A stretch of 64,000 nt of DNA from Psychroflexus gondwanensis ACAM 44 (GTDB lineage Bacteria > Bacteroidota > Bacteroidia > Flavobacteriales > Flavobacteriaceae): positions 248,001 through 312,000 of the forward strand of contig NZ_APLF01000004.1 in NCBI RefSeq assembly GCF_000355905.1, given 5' to 3'. The position numbers and the translations under genes are program-made. The notes below the pieces were generated by a model. The model did not search any database and was not told where the DNA came from. It worked only from the letters and a program-made list of their open reading frames with translations. This document shows positions 56,501-64,000 of this stretch, piece after piece. Within the stretch, counting starts at the first letter, position 1; each line of letters starts with the position of its first letter.

Positions 56501-56758
56501 TTTAACTTGACATTCCCTCTGCAATTACAGCTTGACATATCTACAACTTTAGGGATGCCACAATGGTATATATTACCAAGTACACAAATTGGAATGAGAG
56601 GTATATGGAGGTCTTTAAATGAATTTTCTCCTCGATTTTCTCCAAATAATACACCCATTGGTTCTTTTAATGCAGAGCCTATATTAAGCCCTGTTGGCTT
56701 TCCTAACGGATCTGAGTGGGAAATAATGACCTATATAAGATTTAACATCGGTAAATAA
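53588..56758 (+). CDS. Clan GH-A glycoside hydrolase fused to an outer-membrane beta-barrel
   Basis: This 1056-aa protein has a Sec signal ending at GFSQ and no lipobox. Residues ~30-400 form a (beta/alpha)8-type glycosidase: GMNWDYFPRGTNF, LLKNMGVNTIRLYTG, acid/base Glu168 in LLGNENNYG and nucleophile Glu273 in LFTEFGADAF, spaced as in clan GH-A. The start resembles GH72 glucanosyltransferases and GH2 barrels. From about residue 480 the sequence changes to alternating aromatic beta-strands (DLRGFYRTGHYHW, GNFGLTFGSIWAGR, ITYEAGKFKWYAQGS, DVKVNDWGPFDYH) up to the end YIRFNIGK, as in outer-membrane barrels. It is first in the glucan locus. Activity is probably on beta-1,3-glucan, inferred from neighbours. 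Confidence 0.72.
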   Translation: MKKFLFISIVLLSTVMGFSQSQRVSITTDDQGMKLQVDGSDFMINGMNWDYFPRGTNFNYSLWNQSDDVIKAALDAEMGLLKNMGVNTIRLYTGIQPKWIEYIYENYGIYTMLNHSFGRYGLTIDGNWTPVTKYDDPATQELLLSEVTELANDYKGTPGLLLFLLGNENNYGLFWAGAETEDFPDEEGEKRAVGENRGRPMYRLMNEAAVKMKEINGSLPVAICNGDVLFLDIIAEECPDVDIYGTNMYRGKSFGNAFETIKEVYGKPVLFTEFGADAFNALENQEDQKSQAYYMVNNWKDIYENAAGLGKAENSIGGFTFQFSDGWWKYGQTKNLDVHDSNASWSNGGYDRDHEEGKNNMNEEWFGICAKGATNSRGVYDLYPRAAYYALKEAHQLDPYAEGIDAQFIDNYFSTISLTDAVLRARGDKAAMSGGGSQKVGISRIAAHLSTFYTGGSLITTPDNPDPNDNSYPNQLGFDQMQSYFIGVGGQPAPNVNFNVDFNIVGDVAENPINEIFYENRARPIRVTSPDGEVILQDNNNLQVYQAEFEWKNDNFDLRGFYRTGHYHWGYEGDIFGLYPEANYGPNLDIYGGIISGIEVDAKGKLEGLKAALGPQLWWGANPTMLFKYSKTIAKWDITGIYNRDVETDLEFDENGRRVLDQNQVRSGVIPPWPMERATLAFERDFGNFGLTFGSIWAGRPLNGSTYQDINDAGEIVVDEINSDDNWGGKAKITYEAGKFKWYAQGSIMGLVANGSADPTITFTGWKLKDTGSGNQSNFLSGMTYNIGKWQIAPNFLWQKPLVDPMPNNGDAPGRLRNFIDDPFAVRWNRETTAGEILFTYDPTPGTYMYDWDNNKAEDAEFAISAGFIFRHLPTTMDAHIGFLDTREFFAFGTSVPAEDLYEAHARIVSKLSPELGIVGAFYYGNGQAQGDSQRLVTDRFGANLNVFYKKFIINGDVKVNDWGPFDYHRDFNLTFPLQLQLDISTTLGMPQWYILPSTQIGMRGIWRSLNEFSPRFSPNNTPIGSFNAEPILSPVGFPNGSEWEIMTYIRFNIGK

Positions 56759-56766
56759 TATTTAAA

Positions 56767-58206
56767 ATGATACATAACAAATCAAAATATTTTCAAATAA
56801 TAGGACTTGTTTTACTGTCTATGATAGTAACGACGAGTTGTGAAAGAGAAGTGTCTGATGCTGCTGTACTTGCAACTTTTCCTACTACAGCGGATGTTTT
56901 TACAGATAATCCAGTAGGTTTAACAGATGAGTTCTTTATATCATTTGATCCAGTAGAAGGTGCAAATGTAAATGGCTTTGATACAGATGAAAGTGAAGCT
57001 TATGAAGGTTTTGCCTCCATAAGGATTGACGTGCCTTCACCTAATGATCCTGATGGTGGTTTTATAGGTGGTATTTTTAGAGATCGAGGTGAGGGTAGGA
57101 ATTTAACCGGTTATGATGCATTGACCTTTTGGGCTAAAGCTTCTACAACAGGAGTTTTAGGAGAAGCTGGTTTTGGGACCGACTTTGATGGGGATAAATT
57201 TAGAACCGTAGCAGCGGATTTACAGTTATCAACTAATTGGAAAAAATATGTAATCCCAATGCCAGATCCATCGAAATTAACTCAAGAAAGAGGCATGTTT
57301 GTTTTTTCAGCTGGAACTCAAAGCACCGACGGATTAGGTTTTGTTATATGGTTGGATGAAATTAAGTTTGAAAAACTAGGAACAATAGCACAACCGAGGC
57401 CTGCTATTCAAAATGGAGAGGATGTGGTGATCCAAAATTTTATAGGGGGAACCGTAAACATTTCAGGATTATCCCAGACTTTTAATACGGCAGCTCAGGG
57501 AGATGTAACTGTAAATGCAGCTCTTGCTTATTTTGAATTTCAATCATCAAATGAAACTGTCGCAACAGTAAGTGCTTTAGGTCAAGTTAATGTTGTGGGT
57601 GGAGGCACAGCTACTATTACAGCATCTTTAGGAGTAAATGAGGCTCAAGGTTCGTTAACCATCGAATCATTAGGTAATTTTACGCCTGCCCCTACTCCAA
57701 CTCGAAATCCAAATAATGTTATCTCTATATTTAGTGATGCTTATCAAAATGTAGCCGTCGATTATTATAACGGATTCTTTACTGGTGATGGCCAAACCAC
57801 TCTAGGAGGAGAAGGCCCAGGTGGTGCAGACCTGAGTGTTGATGGAGATGGTATAATTAACTACACTAATCTAAACTTTGTAGGAATAGGAACATTCATG
57901 GATGTCCCTACTATTGATGCCACATCAATGACACATATTCATGTAGACCTTAATATAAACGAAGCATTAAATGCGGGTGATAATATAACCTTACAAATCC
58001 TTAATGATGTTGGCGGTAACGAAACATCTGGTTCAGTTACAATTACTGCAGCTAATTTGGCTGCAAATGATTGGAGAGGTTTTGATATTCCATTAGCTAA
58101 TTTTACAGGATTATCTAATCGCTCCCAACTAGGTCTGTTGTTCTTTATTTCCAATTCAATTTCTAATGTGTATGTCGATAATATTTACTATTACATCGAA
58201 CAATAA
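56767..58206 (+). CDS. Surface lipoprotein with Ig-like (Big_2) domain and carbohydrate-binding-like modules
   Basis: This 479-aa lipoprotein (lipobox VTTSC, Cys25) is followed by EREVSD, an acidic run consistent with surface export. The first beta-sandwich (about 45-205) has YEGFASIRIDV and FWAKAS, and ends VIWLDEIKFEKL, like CBM-type galactose-binding folds. A Big_2 domain follows (about 215-300: ATVSALGQVNVVGGGTATITAS). A second similar sandwich ends in VYVDNIYYYIEQ. It would bind glucan, like a SusE/F-type protein. The start is 8 bp after the previous gene. Confidence 0.75.
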   Translation: MIHNKSKYFQIIGLVLLSMIVTTSCEREVSDAAVLATFPTTADVFTDNPVGLTDEFFISFDPVEGANVNGFDTDESEAYEGFASIRIDVPSPNDPDGGFIGGIFRDRGEGRNLTGYDALTFWAKASTTGVLGEAGFGTDFDGDKFRTVAADLQLSTNWKKYVIPMPDPSKLTQERGMFVFSAGTQSTDGLGFVIWLDEIKFEKLGTIAQPRPAIQNGEDVVIQNFIGGTVNISGLSQTFNTAAQGDVTVNAALAYFEFQSSNETVATVSALGQVNVVGGGTATITASLGVNEAQGSLTIESLGNFTPAPTPTRNPNNVISIFSDAYQNVAVDYYNGFFTGDGQTTLGGEGPGGADLSVDGDGIINYTNLNFVGIGTFMDVPTIDATSMTHIHVDLNINEALNAGDNITLQILNDVGGNETSGSVTITAANLAANDWRGFDIPLANFTGLSNRSQLGLLFFISNSISNVYVDNIYYYIEQ

Positions 58207-58221
58207 CTTAAAGATAATTAT

Positions 58222-59109
58222 ATGAAAACTATACACTCAAAAAATAAATTAAGACTTGCGCCTTATAATTTAGCCTTAATTCTAGGTGCTATTTTAATAG
58301 TGACTAGCTGCGACCTAGATGAGACCCAAGAAGTAACAACACTCAACAACCTTGTGATGTCTGATGAGTTTGATGTTGATGGAGCACCAGATAGTAATAT
58401 GTGGGGGTATGATGTTGGAGATGGAACAAATGAAGGGATTCCTGGTTGGGGAAATAACGAATTGCAGTACTATACAGACAGACCAGAAAACGTAACTGTA
58501 GAAAACGGAGTCCTTATAATTACAGCTAAAGAAGAATCTTTTGAAGGTAAAGGCTATACTTCAGCGAGATTAACTTCTCAAGATTTGTTCGAGCAACAAT
58601 ACGGTCGATTTGAAGCACGGATTCGAGTTCCGTTTGGTAAAGGCTACTGGCCTGCATTTTGGCTTTTAGGTGTGCCTAAAACCATAACGGTTGATCATGA
58701 AGAAGTTTTAGAAGAATGGCCTGCTATAGGTGAAATAGATATTATGGAATATCTGGGAGATGAGCCAACCAATGTATTTGGAACTTTACATGGTCCAGGA
58801 TTTTCGGGCGCAGAATCGATTTCTAAAGAATTTACCCTAGAAAACGACCGTTTTGATACAGGTTTTCATGTGTTTGGGATTGAGTGGTCGCCTACTTCCG
58901 TCAACTTTTATGTGGACGGCAATATATACCAAACTCTCACTCGCGAGGACGTAGCAGAAGAAACGGATGGAGAAGGAGAATGGGTATTTGATAGACCTTT
59001 TTATATCATACTCAATGTGGCTATTGGTGGTAATTTACCTGGTAATCCAACTGAGAATACAGTTTTCCCCCAAAGCATGATTGTAGATTACGTAAGAGTA
59101 TATAATTAA
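58222..59109 (+). CDS. GH16 family endo-beta-1,3-glucanase (laminarinase) lipoprotein
   Basis: This 295-aa enzyme has a lipobox IVTSC (Cys30) and an acidic DLDET tail suggesting surface display. The GH16 core has GWGNNELQYYTDRPENV, ARLTSQ and FGKGYWPAFWLLG. The catalytic motif EIDIME has nucleophile Glu171 and acid/base Glu176. Later motifs are GIEWSPTSVNFYVDG and FYIILNVAIGGNLPG. The EIDIME form is typical of beta-1,3-glucanases rather than agarases or carrageenases. It is located between two putative binding lipoproteins. Confidence 0.93.
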   Translation: MKTIHSKNKLRLAPYNLALILGAILIVTSCDLDETQEVTTLNNLVMSDEFDVDGAPDSNMWGYDVGDGTNEGIPGWGNNELQYYTDRPENVTVENGVLIITAKEESFEGKGYTSARLTSQDLFEQQYGRFEARIRVPFGKGYWPAFWLLGVPKTITVDHEEVLEEWPAIGEIDIMEYLGDEPTNVFGTLHGPGFSGAESISKEFTLENDRFDTGFHVFGIEWSPTSVNFYVDGNIYQTLTREDVAEETDGEGEWVFDRPFYIILNVAIGGNLPGNPTENTVFPQSMIVDYVRVYN

Positions 59110-59119
59110 AACCAGAGCT

Positions 59120-59896
59120 ATGAAAATCTTAAAATATAATATCCTTATTGTTTTTTTCCTATGTATCGGTAGCGGATTTATTTTTCAATCTTGTGAAGAT
59201 GATGATGATATGTCAAATGAATTAGTGGCAAGGTTTACCCAAACCATTAATCAAAGTACAGGTACGGTTACCTTTATCAATCTATCAGAAAATGCAATAT
59301 CCTATAGTTGGAATTTTGGTGATGGTTCATCTTCATCATTTATAAATCCTGTAAAATCTTACGAAGAAGGGGGTTCATATACTGTTACACTTCAAGTAAC
59401 TGGTGGTAATGGTGATACGGCAAGCTTTCAAGATACTTTTATCGTTGATGAACAATTTGGCGGGGGCTTATTAATTAATGGAGATTTCGAAAATGGTTCG
59501 GAAGGCTGGATAGTCGGTGTAGATGATAATGTGCCCGCACCAGTTGTTACAGAAAATGATAACTCTTTTTATGAAGTTAACATCACTAATCCAGATCCAA
59601 ATCAACCATTTTTAGTTAATGTTAGTCAAAAGGTTGCTATCACACAAGGTGAAACTTATGTCTTAACATTCGAGGCCTGGTCTGATGGCGATAGAACTTT
59701 AATTGCTGGCATAGGTCTTAGTGGAGGTGACTTTTCAAATGATACCCAAACTGTAAACCTTACTGATACTCAACAACAATTTGAAATCACACTTAGCTCG
59801 CAAGAATTTGGAGCTCTTGACGCTAGAGTTTTATTTGACTCTAATGGTGATGCTGGTCTTGTGAGAATAGATAATGTCTCTTTAAACTTACAATAG
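59120..59896 (+). CDS. PKD-domain surface lipoprotein with CBM4-like C-terminus
   Basis: This 258-aa lipoprotein (lipobox FIFQSC, Cys25) is followed by EDDDDM, a strong acidic surface-export-like signal. The PKD domain (about 33-110) has YSWNFGDGSSSSFINPVKSY. A C-terminal sandwich begins LINGDFENGSEGWIVG and ends VRIDNVSLNLQ, the pattern of CBM4/9-like modules. It probably binds glucan at the cell surface. It begins 10 bp after the GH16 gene and is followed by a terminator-like hairpin. Confidence 0.82.
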   Translation: MKILKYNILIVFFLCIGSGFIFQSCEDDDDMSNELVARFTQTINQSTGTVTFINLSENAISYSWNFGDGSSSSFINPVKSYEEGGSYTVTLQVTGGNGDTASFQDTFIVDEQFGGGLLINGDFENGSEGWIVGVDDNVPAPVVTENDNSFYEVNITNPDPNQPFLVNVSQKVAITQGETYVLTFEAWSDGDRTLIAGIGLSGGDFSNDTQTVNLTDTQQQFEITLSSQEFGALDARVLFDSNGDAGLVRIDNVSLNLQ

Positions 59897-59997
59897 CCTT
59901 TATAAGAACATTGCATCTATTTAGTAGTAAATATTTAGGTCTAAATAATAATTTAAATCAAACAGTAAGTTAAACACAAGAATTAAACTAATAAGAT

Positions 59998-60029
59998 AAG
60001 CGGTATCCTTAAATCATACCGCTTTGTTC
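59998..60029 (+). terminator. Terminator-like hairpin before the GH149 gene
   Basis: A 9-bp perfect stem (59998-60006 with 60016-60024) and a 9-nt loop are followed by TGTTCTT. It would end most transcription from the lipoprotein genes or attenuate read-through into GH149. Confidence 0.6.
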
Positions 60030-60061
60030 TTAAAATAAAAAATAAAACAAATAGTAAAGTA

Positions 60062-63000
60062 ATGATTGAAGACAAGATGACTAAAGATCAAACGTCCAAA
60101 ACTAGTAACTTAGAACAAGTAAGATTAAATGGTGAAAAATTCCTGAAAATCCATAACAACGATGCTATGAGGCCTTTTTTCATGAGTATTGTGAGCGATT
60201 CTAACCACTGGATGTTTATTTCTAGTAATGGAGGTTTAACAGCAGGAAGACGAAATGCAGAGTATGCCTTATTTCCATATTACACCGACGATAAAATCAC
60301 CGAATCGGCAAATTATACAGGGAGTAAAACTATTTTTAGAGTTCACTTGAATGATGATATTAATTTCTGGGAACCTTTTTCAAACCGTTTTGTAGAACAG
60401 TACCAGATTACCAGGAATATCTATAAAAACATTTATGGAAATAAACTGTTTTTTGAAGAAATCAACCACAGTCTAAACCTTACTTTCACTTACCGATGGT
60501 CAACTAGTGATCAATTTGGTTTTGTGAAAAAATCTCAATTAGTTAGCCATAACTCTGCTCCTATAAAAGTTGAAGTTTTAGATGGATTGCAAAACGCCCT
60601 ACCGGCTGGTGTCGTTAGTGATTTACAAACTCAAAGCAGTAATTTGGTTGATGCCTACAAACGCAACGAGCTTGATAAAAAAACAGGCTTAGGCATTTTT
60701 GCACTTAGTGCTGTGCCAGTAGATAAAGCCGAACCTAGTGAAGCTTTAAAAGCTAATGTGGTTTGGTCTTTGGGAATTGAAAATCCTACTTACCTCCTTT
60801 CCTCTTTACAACTTGAAACCTTCAGGACCGGAAAAAATCTTGCCGAAGAAACTGATGTTAAAGCAGAAAAAGGAGCCTATTTTATTAATAAAACACTTCA
60901 ACTAAAAGCAGATGGGAGTAAAACATGGTATATTGTTGCTGATGTTAATTATAATCATGCTTCAGTGGTAAAACTTCAGCAAGATTTACACCAAGAGAAT
61001 CTTTTAAATTTAATTGAAGAAGATATAAATTCTGGCACTGAGAAATTAATTCGACTTATTGCTGCCGCAGACGGACTTCAACGCAGTAATGACAACTTGA
61101 GAGATATTCGCCATTATTCCAATACCATGTTTAATATAATGCGTGGTGGAATTTTCGATAATAATTATCAGATTGAGCGATGGGATTTTAAAAACTATAT
61201 CCATAAAGCAAACATTCCTTTGGCCAAAAAATTTGAAGCTCAGATAAAAGGTTTACCAGAGAGCTTTTCTTTTAGTGATCTAAAGGCTTTAGCTAAAGAT
61301 CAAAATAATGAAGATTTTACTAGGCTTTCCTATGAATACTTGCCTCTAAAATTTAGCCGAAGACATGGAGATCCAAGTCGACCATGGAATCAATTTTCAA
61401 TTAATACCAAAGATGAAGATGGCTCCAAAATTCTGAATTATGAAGGCAACTGGCGTGATATCTTTCAAAATTGGGAAAGCTTAGTACACTCCTACCCTCA
61501 GTTTATTGAAGGTATGATTTACAAATTTTTAAATGCTACAACTTTTGACGGTTATAACCCCTATCGTGTCACCAAAGATGGCTTTGATTGGGAAACTATA
61601 GAGCCAGACGATCCTTGGTCTTACATTGGTTACTGGGGGGATCATCAAATTATTTATTTACTCAAATTCTTAGAATTTTATGAAGACTATCAACCAGGAA
61701 GTATAGCTCAATTATTCAGCAAATCTCAATTTGTTTATGCTAACGTGCCTTACAGGATTAAGTCATATCAAGATATTCTAAACGATCCAAAAGATACCAT
61801 AGAATTTGACCATAAAGCCGATGCTAAAATTAGAAGTAAACGTGATAAGATTGGAGCTGATGGTGCATTACTTCAGAATAAAAGAGGTGAAATTATTCAC
61901 GTCAATTTTGTTGAAAAAATACTAGCTACAACGTTAGCTAAATTATCCAACTTTATTCCTGAGGCGGGAATATGGATGAATACCCAACGCCCAGAATGGA
62001 ACGATGCTAATAATGCTTTAGTCGGAAATGGTGTTTCAATGGTCACCTTAGCCTACCTGAGACGGTTTTTAGACTTCTTTAAATCGATTTTTAAAGACAT
62101 CGATGCCTCAGAAAACTACGAAGTTTCTGAAGAGCTAGCTGAGATGTTTGCCAAAATGGAAAAAACATTCGCTATCAATAAACATTTAACTGAAGGTAAA
62201 TTTAGTGATCACCAACGTAAAGAAGTTTTGGACGAATTAGGTGAAGCAGCGAGTGTTTTTAGGACTCAGGTTTACACTACTGGTTTTTCAGGACATAAGA
62301 CTGAAGTCTCTTCAACACAAATCGGGCACTTTATCAACACCAGTTTAGTTTATCTAGAGCATGCAATTGAAGTGAATAAACGAACTGACAACTTATACCA
62401 CGCCTATAACCTAATGACCGTTAATCAAGATAAGGTCTCCATAGATTACCTTTCTGAGATGCTCGAAGGTCAAGTTGCTGTATTAAGTTCAGGTTACTTA
62501 AATTCTAATCAAGCTTTAACTTTACTTGATGCTTTAAAGCAAAGCGCTTTATTTAGACCCGACCAATACAGTTATTTATTATACCCCTACAAAGACTTAA
62601 AAGGCTTTTTGGACCGAAATAATGTTCCAGAAACTTCTGTAAAGTCATCAAAATTGCTTCAAAAGCTGGTGAAAGATGGCCATAAAGGTATAATTGAAAA
62701 AGATGTAAAAAACAATTATCACTTTAATGGCAACTTCAATAATGCTAAGAAATTAAAAGAAGCTCTTTTATCTTTAGAAGACCAGGCTTATTCAACTTTG
62801 GCAGAAAAAGAAATGGACCAAATACTTAAAGTTTATGAAGAAGTTTTTAATCATAAATCATTTACAGGACGTTCCGGGACTTTTTATGGCTATGAAGGCT
62901 TAGGATCTATTTATTGGCATATGGTTTCAAAACTGCAATTAGCGGTTTTGGAAACCTGCATACAAGCCATAGATGCTAAGTCATCTCCTGAAGTTATCGG

Positions 63001-63514
63001 TCGATTACTAGAGCACTATTATGAAATAAACGAAGGCATAGGTGTTCATAAATCTCCTAAGTTATATGGTGCATTTCCAACTGATCCTTATTCTCATACT
63101 CCACAAGGTAAAGGCGCACAACAACCTGGGATGACAGGCCAAGTGAAAGAAGACATTTTAAGTCGATTTGGAGAATTGGGTGTTCATATTTATAAAGGGA
63201 AAATTCAATTTAAACCCGATTTATTGCGAAAAACCGAATTTTTAGAAGAAGAACATGTTTTTAGGTTTGTAGATCTAAGCGGTCAAAAGCATCGCCTTCA
63301 ACTTAAGCGGAATTCATTAGGATTTACCTTTTGCCAAGTTCCAATAATTTATTCTATTTCAGATCAAAACAAAATAGAAATAGAATTCTATAGCAAAAAT
63401 TCAGAACAGATTGAAGGACTTCATTTGCCTAAAGAAATTAGTCAAGAAGTTTTTAACCGCTCAGGTCAAGTTAAAATAATTCACGTTTATATTGAAGCGT
63501 CTATTTTAAAATAA
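60062..63514 (+). CDS. GH149-type beta-1,3-glucan phosphorylase
   Basis: This 1150-aa protein has no signal peptide, so it is cytoplasmic. The size and the segments NSNGG-like SSNGGLTAGRRNAEYALFP, NYEGNWRDIFQNWE (about 459-472) and DPWSYIGYWGDHQIIYLLK (about 515-533) fit GH149, a clan GH-Q-related (GH94-like) family of about 1100 aa. These enzymes phosphorolyse beta-1,3-glucans to glucose-1-phosphate. The Asp of the RDIFQ motif is a candidate general acid by analogy with GH94; I did not verify the exact residue. GH94 and GH161 are alternatives. Its place next to GH16 and GH17 supports laminarin use. Confidence 0.82.
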   Translation: MIEDKMTKDQTSKTSNLEQVRLNGEKFLKIHNNDAMRPFFMSIVSDSNHWMFISSNGGLTAGRRNAEYALFPYYTDDKITESANYTGSKTIFRVHLNDDINFWEPFSNRFVEQYQITRNIYKNIYGNKLFFEEINHSLNLTFTYRWSTSDQFGFVKKSQLVSHNSAPIKVEVLDGLQNALPAGVVSDLQTQSSNLVDAYKRNELDKKTGLGIFALSAVPVDKAEPSEALKANVVWSLGIENPTYLLSSLQLETFRTGKNLAEETDVKAEKGAYFINKTLQLKADGSKTWYIVADVNYNHASVVKLQQDLHQENLLNLIEEDINSGTEKLIRLIAAADGLQRSNDNLRDIRHYSNTMFNIMRGGIFDNNYQIERWDFKNYIHKANIPLAKKFEAQIKGLPESFSFSDLKALAKDQNNEDFTRLSYEYLPLKFSRRHGDPSRPWNQFSINTKDEDGSKILNYEGNWRDIFQNWESLVHSYPQFIEGMIYKFLNATTFDGYNPYRVTKDGFDWETIEPDDPWSYIGYWGDHQIIYLLKFLEFYEDYQPGSIAQLFSKSQFVYANVPYRIKSYQDILNDPKDTIEFDHKADAKIRSKRDKIGADGALLQNKRGEIIHVNFVEKILATTLAKLSNFIPEAGIWMNTQRPEWNDANNALVGNGVSMVTLAYLRRFLDFFKSIFKDIDASENYEVSEELAEMFAKMEKTFAINKHLTEGKFSDHQRKEVLDELGEAASVFRTQVYTTGFSGHKTEVSSTQIGHFINTSLVYLEHAIEVNKRTDNLYHAYNLMTVNQDKVSIDYLSEMLEGQVAVLSSGYLNSNQALTLLDALKQSALFRPDQYSYLLYPYKDLKGFLDRNNVPETSVKSSKLLQKLVKDGHKGIIEKDVKNNYHFNGNFNNAKKLKEALLSLEDQAYSTLAEKEMDQILKVYEEVFNHKSFTGRSGTFYGYEGLGSIYWHMVSKLQLAVLETCIQAIDAKSSPEVIGRLLEHYYEINEGIGVHKSPKLYGAFPTDPYSHTPQGKGAQQPGMTGQVKEDILSRFGELGVHIYKGKIQFKPDLLRKTEFLEEEHVFRFVDLSGQKHRLQLKRNSLGFTFCQVPIIYSISDQNKIEIEFYSKNSEQIEGLHLPKEISQEVFNRSGQVKIIHVYIEASILK

Positions 63515-63520
63515 AGAGTC

Positions 63521-64000
63521 ATGAAGCCAGTAACACCTGTCCTTTTAGTAATAAGCCTTGTTTTACTGGCTTCTTGCCAATCATCTCAAAAAGAGAAAAA
63601 CCCTATGCAAAATAATAGAAATCTAACTGCTAAAGAAATTCTTAATAAACCAGAGTTTTTAGCAATTTCTTACGGTGGCTACCGAAAAGAGTCACGCGAA
63701 GAGCAACCCACTATTAAACAGCTTAAAGAAGATTTGAAAATTCTTCACGCTATGGATATTCGCATATTACGAACCTATAATGTTCGCCTTCCACATGCTG
63801 CCAACATTTTAAAAGCAATTGACGAACTGAAGAAAGCAAATCCTGAATTTGAAATGTATATGATGCTCGGGGCATGGATCGATTGTAAAAATGCGTGGAC
63901 CGAAATGCCACTCAACCACAATGAAGGAAGCGAACATAACGCTATAGAAATTGACAGAGCTGTAGAATTAGCTAATCAATATCCTGATATTGTTAAAATA
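63521..64000 (+). CDS. GH17-like beta-1,3-glucanase lipoprotein (partial, runs off window)
   Basis: The first 160 residues of an exported enzyme, truncated by the right edge. The lipobox is LVLLASC (Cys19), followed by QSSQKEK with no acidic run, so a periplasmic-facing location is likely. The start of a TIM barrel shows AISYGGYRKESREEQPTIKQ, then DIRILRTYNVRLP and MYMMLGAWIDCKNAW, matching bacterial GH17 proteins of laminarin loci. Catalytic Glu residues lie beyond the edge. It follows GH149 by 6 bp. Confidence 0.82.
   Translation, partial: MKPVTPVLLVISLVLLASCQSSQKEKNPMQNNRNLTAKEILNKPEFLAISYGGYRKESREEQPTIKQLKEDLKILHAMDIRILRTYNVRLPHAANILKAIDELKKANPEFEMYMMLGAWIDCKNAWTEMPLNHNEGSEHNAIEIDRAVELANQYPDIVKI

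Overview
The window comes from a member of the Bacteroidota, most likely a marine Flavobacteriaceae. The reasons are the low G+C content, the dnaA / low-molecular-weight phosphatase / SAM-methyltransferase neighbourhood, a TANNTTTG-type promoter, many lipoproteins with acidic residues after the lipobox cysteine, a type IX secretion (T9SS) C-terminal sorting domain, a saproxanthin/myxol-type carotenoid cluster and a beta-1,3-glucan (laminarin) utilisation locus. The genus cannot be fixed from sequence reading alone. No rRNA, tRNA, CRISPR array or intact insertion sequence was seen.

Region 1 (1-12.2 kb) is core housekeeping: ligA (partial), prmC, a YigZ/IMPACT protein, an RsmI-like methyltransferase, a low-Mr phosphatase and dnaA on the minus strand. 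Then follow a thioesterase, mgsA, a GNAT enzyme, ribD, a HAD phosphatase, an EamA transporter, a PAP2 phosphatase, tatA, glutaminase and PepE. Region 2 (12.2-27.5 kb) holds small envelope proteins and an M1 peptidase. A minus-strand operon encodes an M48 lipoprotein, an MFS transporter, an APP1-like phosphatidate phosphatase and a lipid kinase. Next come tandem msrB genes, a ClpP-like protease, a VanY-type peptidase, gpmI, a thioredoxin-like lipoprotein and map.

Region 3 (27.6-35.2 kb) is a carotenoid operon. A MerR/B12-domain (CarH/LitR-like) regulator is followed by crtI, crtB, crtZ, a CrtD-like desaturase, a CruF-like hydratase and crtY. A convergent CrtA-family oxygenase lies at the end. 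This enzyme set predicts a monocyclic hydroxylated carotenoid under possible B12/light control. The regulator keeps the lower-ligand His but has Gln at two other CarH cofactor-site positions.

Region 4 (35.3-47.5 kb) holds an S9 peptidase, an amidase lipoprotein and a beta-lactamase-fold hydrolase. It then becomes an accessory-looking patch: a zinc-ribbon membrane protein, an SPFH lipoprotein, an alpha/beta hydrolase, an Lgt homologue, a secreted polyesterase (PETase-like) with a T9SS sorting domain, small membrane proteins and a CorC-type protein.

Region 5 (47.8-64 kb) starts with a divergent ECF sigma / FecR pair and an STN-domain TonB-dependent receptor. After an 850-bp non-coding stretch comes a beta-1,3-glucan locus. 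It encodes a clan GH-A glycosidase apparently fused to an outer-membrane beta-barrel, a binding lipoprotein with Ig-like domain, a GH16 laminarinase lipoprotein, a PKD-domain lipoprotein, a cytoplasmic GH149-type beta-1,3-glucan phosphorylase and the start of a GH17 lipoprotein. My working model is surface cleavage by the barrel enzyme and GH16, periplasmic trimming by GH17, and cytoplasmic phosphorolysis by GH149. The GH-A/barrel fusion and the PETase-like esterase are the most unusual items.
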